From: Friedmanniella luteola
GTDB lineage: Bacteria; Actinomycetota; Actinomycetes; Propionibacteriales; Propionibacteriaceae
Length of the DNA stretch: 64,000 nucleotides
Direction: 5' to 3'
Assembly: GCF_900105065.1 (NCBI RefSeq)
Contig: NZ_LT629749.1
Location: 2,914,001-2,978,000 of the forward strand
The translations under genes and the position numbers were made by a program. Below the pieces are notes generated by a model. It ran no database searches. It was not told where the DNA came from and worked only from the letters and a program-made list of their open reading frames with translations. Positions 53,587 through 63,454 of the stretch are shown here, piece after piece. The first letter of the stretch is position 1. Each line of letters begins with the position of its first letter.

Positions 53587-54270
53587 ATGATGAGCAAGCA
53601 CGCAATGAAGGCCGGCCTCGGCGCTCTCGCCCTAGCTGCCACCCTTAGCCTGGCTGCCTGCGCCGACGACACCGACGCCGGCGGTATGGGCGGCATGGGC
53701 GGTATGGCAAGCAGCTCCGCTGCGCCGAGCTCAAGCACGGCTGCCCCCTCCTCGCCTGAGCCGTCGGTGGCCAAGACGCCGGCGTCCGGGCCGCAGAACG
53801 ACGCCGACGTGATGTTCGCCCAGATGATGATCCCGCACCACCAGCAGGCGGTGGAGATGAGTGACCTGATGTTGGCCAAAGCCGACGCCGACCCGCGCAT
53901 CCTCACCCTGGCCCAACAGATCAAGGCAGCCCAGGCTCCCGAGATCACCCAGATGACGGGGTGGCTGGAGGGCTGGGGGTTCAAGGTCCAGCCGATGGAC
54001 AACGACATGGACCACTCCGGCCATGCCGGCAGCGGCATGGACGGCATGATGAGCGAGACGGACATGAAGGAGCTCGAGGCGGCCAGCGGCGCCGACGCGT
54101 CGCGGATGTTCCTCGAAGGCATGGTGAAGCACCACGAGGGTGCGGTCGAGATGGCTCAGGCCGAGGTCTCCGACGGCGAGAACCCCGACGCGATCAAGCT
54201 CGCCGAGGCCATCGTCACCACCCAGCAGCAGGAAATCACAGACATGAAGGACCTGCTCACCCAGCTCTGA
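53587..54270 (+). CDS. DUF305 lipoprotein (probable copper-binding)
   Basis: 227 residues; start ATG 53587 (or 53590), after AAGAGA. Lipoprotein signal with lipobox SLAAC. After a Ser/Pro/Gly linker (GGMGGMGG), the DUF305 domain has two four-helix repeats with paired histidines: MIPHHQQAVEMSDLM and MVKHHEGAVEMAQAE, plus a Met/His-rich central loop (DNDMDHSGHAGSGMDG MM-type). These Met/His motifs indicate copper binding at the cell surface. Second gene of the CsoR-type operon; terminator follows. Confidence 0.92.
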   Translation: MMSKHAMKAGLGALALAATLSLAACADDTDAGGMGGMGGMASSSAAPSSSTAAPSSPEPSVAKTPASGPQNDADVMFAQMMIPHHQQAVEMSDLMLAKADADPRILTLAQQIKAAQAPEITQMTGWLEGWGFKVQPMDNDMDHSGHAGSGMDGMMSETDMKELEAASGADASRMFLEGMVKHHEGAVEMAQAEVSDGENPDAIKLAEAIVTTQQQEITDMKDLLTQL

Positions 54271-54288
54271 GCCCTTAGCAGCAGGCAT

Positions 54289-54319
54289 CGCCGGGATCGG
54301 ACACACGCTGATCCCGGCG
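54289..54319 (+). terminator. Hairpin after DUF305 gene
   Basis: Arms CGCCGGGATC (54289-54298) and GATCCCGGCG (54310-54319) with an 11-nt loop, 18 bp past the stop; no T tract. Confidence 0.75.
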
Positions 54320-54763
54320 GCGCCGATGCCCTTTCCTGCACGTCATCCCGGTGCGGCGCACCCTTTGGGTCGCGGAACCCTTCGGCCTGTTGGCGTCCAG
54401 TCGAGGCTGCGAGCCATCTACCGCTCGGGTCCCTCTCGTCGACGACGGGAGTCGCCAAGGACGCCGCACCCGCTCCGACACATTGCAGAAACCAGGTGAT
54501 GCCTGAGCGACCCCCGAAACGGGGCTCGAAAACACCACGAGCAAGTCACAGGCAGCCGCGCCCTACCAGTCTGTGACCATCAGTAACCACCCGCCGTTCG
54601 GCGCGTTCTAGAGTGATCTCGATCAGGCGGTCAGATCTGCTGGCCCTCCGCACTGCATCTCCTTCAGCTGCGGAAACAGAAGAACTGGCAACCGAAGGTC
54701 ACCACTCGAAGACGAGGCCACCTCTCACCGGATGGCGACCCGCATCCGTTCCCGGGGGTACGC
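54320..54763. other. Gene-free stretch
   Basis: About 440 bp without a supported ORF, before the receiver-domain gene. It presumably holds its promoter. Confidence 0.4.
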
Positions 54764-55387
54764 ATGCTCAGCAACAACGACGACCGAACACCACAGAACG
54801 CGGCGCCCACTACGGGCCCGACCGCACCGGTTCGGGTGCTGATCGTCGACGACAACGCCCCGTTCTCCAGCCTGCTGTCCGCAGCCCTGGATGCAGTCGA
54901 CGGCATGGAATGCGTGGGCACCGCCCGCTCCGCTTCCGAAGGCTTCCAGCGAGTGGTCGAGCTAGCCCCGACGGTCGTCGTGATGGACATCATGATGCCC
55001 GGCCTCGACGGTCTCGCCGCGACCACCGAGCTGCGGCGACTCAGCCCGGAGACCGCGGTCGCCGTGGTAAGCGCCCACAGCGACCCCGAGTGGATCGCCC
55101 GCGCCGAGGATGCCGGCGCATCGGCCTACATCCCCAAGAGCGGGTCTCTCAGCGAGATGGTCGCGGTGCTCAGCGCCGCCCGCCCCGGCCCGATGGCCGT
55201 CGCCTCCTCACTTCAGGCAGCATGGTCGTCGTCGCGTGTCACCGATCCGACCCGCGCCGACCGACAGCCCGCCTCGCCCCTCCAGTCCGGGGACCAGCAG
55301 GTAGCGCGAGACGTTCGCAGCACGAAGGCGGCGATCGTGCAGCCAGGGCGACGACGGGACATCCTCCGGCTTCTGCGGCGCGGCTGA
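54764..55387 (+). CDS. Receiver-domain protein without output domain
   Basis: 207 residues from ATG 54764. A receiver domain occupies residues 22-140: LIVDDNAPF (acidic pair), VVVMDIMMPGLDG (phospho-Asp), VVSAHSD (Ser) and IPKSGS (Lys). The final 65 residues (SSLQAAWSSSRVTDPTRADR) are disordered; there is no LuxR helix-turn-helix. It may be a truncated NarL-type regulator or act by protein contact. Its last 180 bp overlap the minus-strand regulator 55208-56077 tail to tail. Confidence 0.82.
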   Translation: MLSNNDDRTPQNAAPTTGPTAPVRVLIVDDNAPFSSLLSAALDAVDGMECVGTARSASEGFQRVVELAPTVVVMDIMMPGLDGLAATTELRRLSPETAVAVVSAHSDPEWIARAEDAGASAYIPKSGSLSEMVAVLSAARPGPMAVASSLQAAWSSSRVTDPTRADRQPASPLQSGDQQVARDVRSTKAAIVQPGRRRDILRLLRRG

Positions 55388-56077
55388 GCCTGTGGGCTTC
55401 GACCGACGACTAGCCAAGCGGGCGTACCGAAAGGCGCGACCTGCTCCAGCCGCATAATGTTCCGGCAACCGAGGTGCCTGGGGAGTCGTGGAGCCTCGCT
55501 CCTGCCGTCTTCGTCCATGTGCTGACCAGCCCACCAACGCCGCCGGCCGGTCCCCTTCGGTGCGCGGCGGGAGTGCATCATCTTCGCCGGTCATGGGCAT
55601 GCACGGCACGAACGACGCCCGCTTGCTCTGGTCGCCCGCGACACGCCGTCGCTCAGGGCCTTGGAGCGACATCTCCGCTCTCATCTGGGGGAGGTCCTCC
55701 GGCCGGGCCGTGCCCCCGAGGGCAACCCGACGAAGAGCGGCGAGGATCAGGGCAGGTCTGCACCCCTTGACCAGATAGCCCATAGCCCCGCGACCACGAG
55801 CGGCGGCCCGGCTGCTGTCGGCGACGTCGCTCGTCAGCATGACGACTCGCACCGAAGGATCCTCGCGGTGCAGCATCGCCATCGCCTCGATCCCCGACAT
55901 CGTGGTCATCTGGACATCCATCAAGACGATGTCGGGCCGCAGCGCAGCCACCGCCTCGACGACCTCGACCCCGTCGGCACACTCCCCCACCACTTCGAAG
56001 TCCGCGCTGTCCCCGATCAGGCTCACCAGACAGCCGCGGAAGAACGCGTGATCATCGACGACCAGGACTCGGATCAT
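55208..56077 (-). CDS. Receiver-domain regulator, HTH lost
   Basis: ATG 56077 follows GGAGAG (RBS). The N-terminal 125 residues are a NarL-type receiver: VLVVDDHAFF, VLMDVQMTTMSG, MLTSDV and LVKGCRP. After LGGTARPEDLPQMRAEMS similarity stops. The rest of the frame runs antisense to the 54764 gene and is not recognisable as a LuxR-type HTH, so the working protein may be about 140 residues. Its first 22 codons and upstream region are duplicated at 27.24 kb. Confidence 0.78.
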   Translation of the reverse strand: MIRVLVVDDHAFFRGCLVSLIGDSADFEVVGECADGVEVVEAVAALRPDIVLMDVQMTTMSGIEAMAMLHREDPSVRVVMLTSDVADSSRAAARGRGAMGYLVKGCRPALILAALRRVALGGTARPEDLPQMRAEMSLQGPERRRVAGDQSKRASFVPCMPMTGEDDALPPRTEGDRPAALVGWSAHGRRRQERGSTTPQAPRLPEHYAAGAGRAFRYARLASRRSKPTGSAAPQKPEDVPSSPWLHDRRLRAANVSRYLLVPGLEGRGGLSVGAGRIGDTRRRPCCLK

Positions 56078-56681
56078 CAGTGGACTCTCCTGCACGCTCG
56101 TCAGGAAGCAGCGGCTGCCAGTCCCATGAGAGAAGACTCCCCGGGCCAGTCGGTGCTTCACACCCCTTGGTGGGGGTGGGTTATTCCCCTACAAATGGGG
56201 CGTGCTACGACCTATGTCCACTAAGCCTGCACACAAGTACTAGGCGACATGCTCATGCGGCCCTCCCCCACCTCGGACCGCCCACGGGTCTCCGACCCGA
56301 ACCCAACTGCCGCCGTACAACTGACTCGTGCTCGGCCCTGGGGACGTTCGGGTTCAACTGTGCTGGACGCGGCCCGATGCGGCTTGGACGGAGTCGCTCC
56401 ACTGACCTGGTCGGCGAACGGCCACACCCCAGCCCCATGGCCGATAGGGTCGTGGATCTGCTCACGGGCGAAGCCGGCGCCGATCCTCCTCGGCGGAGTG
56501 ATCGAGAAGCCACGCCCCGAAAGCGGGGGGGTCGACCCGGCTGGGGGTCGGCCTACCCCCCGACTGAAGGAATCGAGCTGCACCGCTGGGCCGACCACGA
56601 ATCAGCAACCGCCGAGGCCACCGCAGCTGGCATCCAGCGCACGGGTTGCAGCCGGTCTGCCTCGACCCGGACCTGCTCGAC
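56015..56681. repeat. Long direct repeat, copy B
   Basis: About 667 bp similar to 27234-27898, same orientation, 28.8 kb apart. It starts inside the intact receiver gene (codon 22) and covers its start, its upstream region and a further 600 bp, ending 150 bp before the relaxase gene. Confidence 0.85.
56190..56221 (-). promoter_or_regulatory. Conserved upstream block of the receiver gene, copy B
   Basis: TACAAATGGGGCGTGCTACG (56190-56209) then ACCTATGTCCAC; two mismatches to 27407-27438. About 115-145 bp upstream of the start. Probably promoter or operator. Confidence 0.5.
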
Positions 56682-56833
56682 GACCTATCCACCAGCGTCC
56701 TCGACGCTAAGGGCGACCGGGCTTCGAGGGGGTACGACCCGAGGATCGCAGTGCCACACACCTCTTGCATGCCGGAAAGTACCCCCGGGCTGAGCTGATC
56801 GCCCAGCCGCGGCCGCCGCCTTCGGTAGGCGTG

Positions 56834-59800
56834 ATGAGCATCCACAAGTTGACGGCGGGGTCGGGATATGACTACCTGACCCGGCAGGTCGCCGCCCTGG
56901 ATGCCACCGACAAGGGCCACACCGGGTTGGCTCAGTATTACAGCCAGCGCGGTGAGCAGCCCGGTGTCTGGGTGGGCGCCGGGATGGCCGGCATCGACGG
57001 CCTGGCTGTCGGTGATCCGGTGACGGCGGAGCAGATGCAGGCCCTGTTCGGCCACGGCCTGCACCCCCTCGCCGACCAGAACCGGGAACGGTTGGCCGGT
57101 CCGGACCTGACCGAGGCTGACTACCGGGCGGTGACCCGGCTGGGAGCACCCTTCAGGATCTACAGCCCCGACGTCAGCCCGTTCCGGCGGGAGGTCGCCG
57201 CCCGCATCGCCGCGGTGAACAAAACGGCGGGGCTGCCCGGGGACTGGCCGGTCCCGTTGCCCGAGCGGGCGCGGGTGCGGACGGAGGTGGCGACCGAGTT
57301 CTTCCGGCGCGAGCACGGCCGGAACCCGGCCGGGCCGCGGGAGCTCGCCGGGACGATCGCGGAGCTGTCGCGGCCGCAGACGACCGCGGTCGCCGGGTTC
57401 GACTTGACGTTCTCCCCGGTGAAGTCGGTGTCGACGCTGTGGGCGGTCGCCGACCGGCCGGTGGCGGCGCTGGTTGAGGAGGCGCATCGGGCGGCAGTGG
57501 CGGATGCGCTCCGGTTCCTGGAATCGCACGCGCTGTTCACGCGGGAGGGGACGAACGGGGTACGTCAGGTGAACGTCCGCGGCCTGGTGGCGGCGGCGTT
57601 CACCCACCGCGACAGCCGGGCCGGCGACCCGGACCTGCACACCCATGTCGCAGTCGCCAACAAGGTGCAAACCCTCGACGGACGCTGGCTGGCCGTCGAC
57701 GGCCGGATCCTGTTCAAGGCGACCGTGGTGGCGTCGGAGACCTACAACACCGCCCTCGAACACCACCTCACCACCCTGGTGGGCGTCCGCTTCGCCGAAC
57801 GACCCAACTCGGACCCGCGGAAACGGCCGGTCCGCGAGATCGTCGGCGTCGACCCGACACTCAACAACCGGTGGTCGGCGCGCCGGCAGGCCATCGAATC
57901 CCGCCAGGCCGAGCTCGCCGCCGCCTTCCAGCACGCGCAGGGCCGGCCGCCGACGTCGGTTGAAGCCGTCCAGCTCGCGCAGCGGGCCACCTTGGAGACT
58001 CGCGACAACAAACACGAACCCCGGAGCCTCGCCGACCAACGCGCCACCTGGCGAGCACAAGCGCTCCAGGTGCTCGGCGGCCCCCGCCAACTACACGGCA
58101 TGCTCACCAACACCCTGAACCCGCCCAGCAGGCCATCGGTCCAGACCGACGCCGAGTGGGTGGAGCGGACGGCTCGGGCCGTGGTGGCGACGGTGGAGGG
58201 GCAGCGTGCGACGTGGCAGGTGTGGCACCTCCGCGCCGAGGCACACCGCCGTCTCCGCAGCACCGACACCGCCGGACCCGAGATTGAGCGACTCGTCGAC
58301 CGGATCGTGCAGCACTCGCTCACCGGCTCTGTTCGGGTGGACCGACCGGGCGATGGGGTCGTGGAGCCGCGGGAGCTGCGCCGCGTCGACGGCGCCTCCG
58401 TGTACACAGTCGCGGGATCCGCCTTGTATACGTCGTACCGGATCCTTGCCGCGGAGCAGCGGCTGGTTGCGATCGCCGGCCATACCGACCACCGCCGGCT
58501 CGACCCGGCCCTTGTCGAACAGGCGATCGCCGCGTCCACGGCCGACGGTGTTGCCCTGGATGACGGGCAGGCCGGGCTGGTGCGGGCCATGGCCAGCTCG
58601 GGTTGTCGGCTGCAGCTGGCGATCGCGCCGGCCGGGGCTGGGAAGACCACCGCGCTGGCCGCGCTCACCCGGGCGTGGACCGCCGACGGCGGGCAGGTGG
58701 TCGGGCTCGCGCCGTCCGCGGCCGCCGCCGGCCAGCTCCGAGGCCACACCGGCGCCCCGACCGACACCCTCGCCAAGCTCACCTGGGCCATCGACCACCA
58801 CACCGACCTCCCCGACTGGGCAACCCGGATCGGGCCACGCACGTTGGTGCTGGTCGACGAGGCCGGGATGGCCGACACCCTTTCTCTCGACACCGCGGTC
58901 GCGTTCGTCACCGGCCGGGGTGGCAGTGTCCGGCTGGTCGGGGACGACCAGCAGCTCGCCGCGATCGGCGCCGGCGGCGTCCTCCGCGACATCGCCACCA
59001 CCCACGGCGCCATCCGACTGCACCAGCTACACCGCTTCACCGACCCCGCCGAAGCCGCCGCCAGCCTCGCCCTCCGCGACGGCCGACCCGAAGCCCTCGG
59101 CTTCTACCTCGACCAGCACCGCGTCCACGTCGGCGACCAAACCACCATGACCGACCAAGTCTTCACCGCCTGGCAGACCGACCGAAGCAAAGGCCTGGAC
59201 GCGGTCATGCTCGCCCCCACCCGCGACCTCGTCGCCGACCTCAACAGCCGGGCCCGCACCCACCGACTCGCAACCACGCAAGACACCCCGCCCACCCGGG
59301 AGGTGGTGCTGGCGGACGGCAACCAGGCCTCGGCCGGCGACCTGGTGCTGACGCGCAGCAACGACCGCCGGCTACGCGTCACCGCCACAGACTGGGTGAA
59401 GAACGGCGACCGGTGGACCGTCCTGAACCTTCCCCCGACCGGCGGGCTCACCGTCCAGCACACCCAGACCCACCGCACCGTCACGCTCCCCCGCGACTAC
59501 GTGCAGACCGCAGTTGAGCTCGGCTACGCCACCACAGTCCACGCTGCACAAGGGGTCACCGCCGACACCACGCATGGACTTGCCGACGGACGGGAGTCCC
59601 GGCAGCAGCTGTACACGATGCTCACCCGCGGCCGCACCGCCAATCACCTCTACCTGCCCGTCGTCGGCGACGGCGACCCCCACACCGTCATCCGCCCCGG
59701 GACCACCCACCCGCTCACCCCGACGGATATGCTCGAGCAGATCCTGGCCCGCGACGCCGCCCCCCTGTCCGCGACCACCCTTCGCCGTGTCGACTCCGAG

Positions 59801-62431
59801 CCGATGAGCCGGCTCGGGGACGCCTGCGACCGCTACCGCGACGCCCTCCACGTCGCCGCCGAACATCTCGCCGGACCAGACACCCTCACCGCCCTCCACC
59901 ACATCGCCGAGACCCTCTCGCCCGGCCTCACCGACGAACCCGCCTGGCCAACCCTCCAAGCCCACCTCCTCCTGCACGCCGCCGACGGCGACAACCTCAC
60001 CGAACTGCTCACCGCCGTCGCTGGACAACGCGAATTGGGCAGTGCGCTCGACCGGGCGGCGGTCCTCGACGACCGACTGGACGACCGGCCACTTCGTACC
60101 CCCGGGCCGCTTCCCTGGCTACCCGGCATCCCCGACCAGCTCGCCGCGCACCCCCAATGGGGGAACTACCTCACCCGCCGAGCCGCCCTCGTCACCCAGC
60201 TCGCGGACCAGGTACGGATCAGCACGGAACCGGACCGCACCACTCCTGGGATCACTACGCCGTCGTGGGCGGAACAGCAGCCCGGTCGGCTCGCACCCGA
60301 GCTCGTGCTCGCGGTGCAGGTGTGGCGGGCCGCCACCCACGTCGACCCCGACGATCGACGCCCCACCGGGCCCCGCGGACAGGACCGAGTTGGCCGGGCC
60401 TGGCAGGACGAGCTCAACCGGCGGCTCGCTGGCGACACCCCCGCCGTTAAGGAATGGGCGCCGCTGCTCACCCAACTGCACCCATCACTCGCTGGTGACC
60501 CGTTCACCGGTGTGCTAGCCGGCCGGCTCGCCGCCCTCAACCGCACCGGCACACCCGCCGTTCAACTCCTGCGGCAGGCTGCAGCCGGTAGCGCGCTACC
60601 CGACGACCATGCCGCGGCCGCCCTCTGGTGGCGCATTACTCGCCACCTCACTCCAGCCACCAAGGCCCCCGCCTACCCGCAATCGAGCGAAGGCTGGGCG
60701 GAACGTCTCGCCGGCCATGTCGGCGCCACCCGCGCAGCCGGGCTGCAATGCAGCCCGTGGTGGCCTGCCCTCAGCAACACCATTGACCGGGGCCTCCACC
60801 GCGGCTGGACCCTCCACGACCTCCTTCCACCCCAACGGCTAGGCACCGGCCTCCCCGGCGAGCCCGAAGCTCTGACGCTGCTACGACGGGCCACCACCCT
60901 CACCACCCCGCCGCCGCCGCCGACCGAAGAGAATCCTCCGACCCCTCAGGACCTGCCGCCCGCCGACCTCTGGGACGGCTTCGACGCTGCCAGCGGCCAC
61001 AGGCTTCCTGGCTCCGCCTCGACCACCGACACTCGCCGCCCTGATGCACCGGCCGAGCCAGCGGCAGCCACCAGCAACGCCGACTACCTAGACGCCGACC
61101 TCGCCGTCGCGGCGATGGTCCGCGACACCCTGGGACCACTGCCACCCAGCGCGGCCGACCACGAACGCGCCTACCAACGTGCCTTAGCGTGGGACCACTC
61201 CCCTGTTACGCGGGAGCGGCTGGTCGCAGTCAACGATCTCGCCTGCCAGTTCTACCAATCCCAGCTACCCGGCAGCTGGGGCCAGGCCTACCTCACCGAA
61301 CGGCTCCGCACCGACCTGACCGGCCACCCCGACTACCGACCCGGCCACGCCCCCGCCGCCTGGACCGCCCTCACCACCCATCTCAGACGCCACGGCGTCA
61401 CCGACGACGAGCTCACCGCCGCCGGGCTAGTCACCATCGCCAGCACCGGCCAACTGATCGACCGCTTCCGCGACCGCGCCCTCCTCCCCATCACCGCCGA
61501 CGGGGAAGTCCTCGGGTTCGTCGGCCGCCGCCACCCCGACCGCGACAACGCCGGGCCGAAGTACCTCAACACCCCCACCACACCGCTGTTCCACAAGGGC
61601 GACCAGCTCTACGGAGCTCTCGACCAGCCACTCCACGACGGCGCGGTCCCGGTGCTCGTCGAAGGACCCCTCGACGCTATCGCCGTCACGCTCGCCACTA
61701 ATTCCCGCTGCATCGGCGTCGCGCCCCTCGGCACCGCCCTCACCCACGAACAGGCTGCCCAACTTGCCACCTACGGAGCCGATCCTGTCGTGGCCACCGA
61801 CAACGATGCCGCCGGCCGCACCGCCGCCGGACGGGCTTACTGGCTGCTCACTGCCCACAACCTCGACCCTGGACACGCACAGCTGCCCGCGAACTCCGAC
61901 CCCGCTCAGCTCCTCGCCGAAAGGGGCCCGACCGCCCTCGGATCAGCTCTGCTGCGTGCACAGCCGCTCGGCGACACCATGATCAACGTCCGACTCGCGC
62001 ACCTCACCGGCTCCGAAGCAGCCGCCGAGCTCGCCCAAATCATCGCCGCCCGACCCGCCCAAGAGTGGGAGCCCGCCGTCCGCAGTGCAGCAGCTCGGTC
62101 CGGCTTGCCGGTCGACCACCTCTCGCGCCAGCTACTGTCCGCGGCTCGAGCCCGAAACGTGGACCCCCTCGCAGCCTCCGAAGCTGCTCTGCAAACCCTG
62201 CGCCACAGCAGCGCCAGGCCCGCCGCCTCGAACGGCCAGGACCAGCGACAAGTCGGCGCCAAACTGAGCGCGCCGACCGGTGCCAGCGCTCGTCCATCGG
62301 CCGCGCGGTTCAGGGCTGCCAACTCCACTCGAAACCGTGCCTCCTCCGGGAGCGGCACCAGGACAACCCGCATGCCGGCGCCCCGGCCCGGGACGCAACC
62401 ACCGCCGCCACCGACCATGGGCCGCGTCTGA
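56834..62431 (+). CDS. MobF relaxase fused to RecD-type helicase and Toprim domain
   Basis: 1865 residues; start ATG 56834 (MSIHKLTAGSGYDYLTRQVA), the upstream frame to 56765 being unsupported. N-terminal TrwC/MobF relaxase with tyrosines Tyr12/Tyr14 and the metal site DPDLHTHVAVANKV (HxH near residue 269). The RecD/TraI-type helicase follows: Walker A APAGAGKTT near residue 600, Walker B LVDEAGM near 674, and TVHAAQGVTADTTHGL. The C-terminal third contains a DnaG-like core: RFRDRALLPI...GFVGRR, and Toprim motifs VLVEGPLDAI (Glu) and VATDNDAAGRTA (DxD). It should nick oriT, unwind DNA and possibly prime synthesis in the recipient. The tail is disordered. Confidence 0.94.
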   Translation: MSIHKLTAGSGYDYLTRQVAALDATDKGHTGLAQYYSQRGEQPGVWVGAGMAGIDGLAVGDPVTAEQMQALFGHGLHPLADQNRERLAGPDLTEADYRAVTRLGAPFRIYSPDVSPFRREVAARIAAVNKTAGLPGDWPVPLPERARVRTEVATEFFRREHGRNPAGPRELAGTIAELSRPQTTAVAGFDLTFSPVKSVSTLWAVADRPVAALVEEAHRAAVADALRFLESHALFTREGTNGVRQVNVRGLVAAAFTHRDSRAGDPDLHTHVAVANKVQTLDGRWLAVDGRILFKATVVASETYNTALEHHLTTLVGVRFAERPNSDPRKRPVREIVGVDPTLNNRWSARRQAIESRQAELAAAFQHAQGRPPTSVEAVQLAQRATLETRDNKHEPRSLADQRATWRAQALQVLGGPRQLHGMLTNTLNPPSRPSVQTDAEWVERTARAVVATVEGQRATWQVWHLRAEAHRRLRSTDTAGPEIERLVDRIVQHSLTGSVRVDRPGDGVVEPRELRRVDGASVYTVAGSALYTSYRILAAEQRLVAIAGHTDHRRLDPALVEQAIAASTADGVALDDGQAGLVRAMASSGCRLQLAIAPAGAGKTTALAALTRAWTADGGQVVGLAPSAAAAGQLRGHTGAPTDTLAKLTWAIDHHTDLPDWATRIGPRTLVLVDEAGMADTLSLDTAVAFVTGRGGSVRLVGDDQQLAAIGAGGVLRDIATTHGAIRLHQLHRFTDPAEAAASLALRDGRPEALGFYLDQHRVHVGDQTTMTDQVFTAWQTDRSKGLDAVMLAPTRDLVADLNSRARTHRLATTQDTPPTREVVLADGNQASAGDLVLTRSNDRRLRVTATDWVKNGDRWTVLNLPPTGGLTVQHTQTHRTVTLPRDYVQTAVELGYATTVHAAQGVTADTTHGLADGRESRQQLYTMLTRGRTANHLYLPVVGDGDPHTVIRPGTTHPLTPTDMLEQILARDAAPLSATTLRRVDSEPMSRLGDACDRYRDALHVAAEHLAGPDTLTALHHIAETLSPGLTDEPAWPTLQAHLLLHAADGDNLTELLTAVAGQRELGSALDRAAVLDDRLDDRPLRTPGPLPWLPGIPDQLAAHPQWGNYLTRRAALVTQLADQVRISTEPDRTTPGITTPSWAEQQPGRLAPELVLAVQVWRAATHVDPDDRRPTGPRGQDRVGRAWQDELNRRLAGDTPAVKEWAPLLTQLHPSLAGDPFTGVLAGRLAALNRTGTPAVQLLRQAAAGSALPDDHAAAALWWRITRHLTPATKAPAYPQSSEGWAERLAGHVGATRAAGLQCSPWWPALSNTIDRGLHRGWTLHDLLPPQRLGTGLPGEPEALTLLRRATTLTTPPPPPTEENPPTPQDLPPADLWDGFDAASGHRLPGSASTTDTRRPDAPAEPAAATSNADYLDADLAVAAMVRDTLGPLPPSAADHERAYQRALAWDHSPVTRERLVAVNDLACQFYQSQLPGSWGQAYLTERLRTDLTGHPDYRPGHAPAAWTALTTHLRRHGVTDDELTAAGLVTIASTGQLIDRFRDRALLPITADGEVLGFVGRRHPDRDNAGPKYLNTPTTPLFHKGDQLYGALDQPLHDGAVPVLVEGPLDAIAVTLATNSRCIGVAPLGTALTHEQAAQLATYGADPVVATDNDAAGRTAAGRAYWLLTAHNLDPGHAQLPANSDPAQLLAERGPTALGSALLRAQPLGDTMINVRLAHLTGSEAAAELAQIIAARPAQEWEPAVRSAAARSGLPVDHLSRQLLSAARARNVDPLAASEAALQTLRHSSARPAASNGQDQRQVGAKLSAPTGASARPSAARFRAANSTRNRASSGSGTRTTRMPAPRPGTQPPPPPTMGRV

Positions 62432-62651
62432 TATACCGTCAGCCGACCCATGCGAGGAGCGGATGACCCCGGCCACGAAGCGACCCAGCCAGGCTGCAAG
62501 TTCAACAGCCGCTAGACCGGGTGCTGCTCTACCTCCGAGCGCGCCGCACTATCCGATCGGGTTCGATGCAGCTCGGACGCCACAGCCGTCGCTGGTGATA
62601 CGTGACCGTGCGGGCTACCGGAGCCTCGAAGGTTAGGCGGACCGCCGGCTC

Positions 62652-63005
62652 CTACCGTGACTGCCGCCTTCTGAGGCTGCGCCTCTCGTCCTCGGTGAGT
62701 CCGCCCCAGACGCCGTGGTCGACGCCTGACTCCAAGGCCCACTGGAGGCACGGGTCCTTGGCCGGGCAGCCACGACAGACCTTGCGGGCTTCCTCCACCT
62801 GCCGCATCGCCGGACCGGTTGATCCGATGGGGAAGAAGAGCTCCGGGTCCTCGTAACGGCACGCGGCTTGGTCGTGCCAAGTCGCGCCATCATGCGCCGA
62901 AGCGAGCCGCGGGGCCTTCGGCTCGCCAAGGCCACCCGACCTCTGGCCTGGCAGCCGGGCGCGGGCCGATTCGGCATTCGCAGTGGAGCTAGGTGCTGTG
63001 GTCAC
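62652..63005 (-). CDS. WhiB-family iron-sulfur regulator
   Basis: 117 residues from GTG 63005, with GGGAGG upstream. The four cluster cysteines are Cys49 (QAACRYEDPELFFP), Cys77 and Cys80 (CRGC) and Cys86 (KDPC). The G[VI]WGG turn, then TEDERRSLRRRQSR, a basic tail binding DNA or sigma factor. The CX2CX5C spacing matches Wbl proteins. It probably regulates development or redox response, and a plasmid-type Wbl role is possible given the relaxase neighbour. Confidence 0.95.
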   Translation of the reverse strand: MTTAPSSTANAESARARLPGQRSGGLGEPKAPRLASAHDGATWHDQAACRYEDPELFFPIGSTGPAMRQVEEARKVCRGCPAKDPCLQWALESGVDHGVWGGLTEDERRSLRRRQSR

Positions 63006-63454
63006 GGGGGAACCTCCCTGGCAGCTGGGGACGGCATGGAGGAGGTCATGGCCCGCCCATGGCAGGTAACGGCGAACCCCGATGCCCGCCTAGTGAAGGG
63101 TGCGCTACCCACCCCGAAGAAGGCTGAACCCCGAAACAACCGATCGCGCTGCCTCTTGGCGTCCCTGACCCTTGCCCCTACGTCTGGTGCTGCATCGGAT
63201 CAGACATCCGACGCTGGCTTCCGGACAAGGCCAAAGGTTGGGTGGTGTCACGTTCGTCTCACAACTGTTCTTCCGTCGCCTCGGGGCTGGAGATGGCCAC
63301 TGATCCCGGTCGTGAACCGTCGACGACAGCGGCATGTTCACTGACCGGCGCTGGAGACACCACGTGGGTAAACTCCGCGCGCTCCAATGGGCGGCGGGTA
63401 GCCCTCAAGGGGGCCCGGGGCCTCATCGGTGACTCCAGGCCTGTGAGGTTCAGG
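63006..63454. other. Gene-free stretch
   Basis: About 450 bp without a supported gene, between the WhiB start and the 3' end of the partial gene. Confidence 0.4.
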
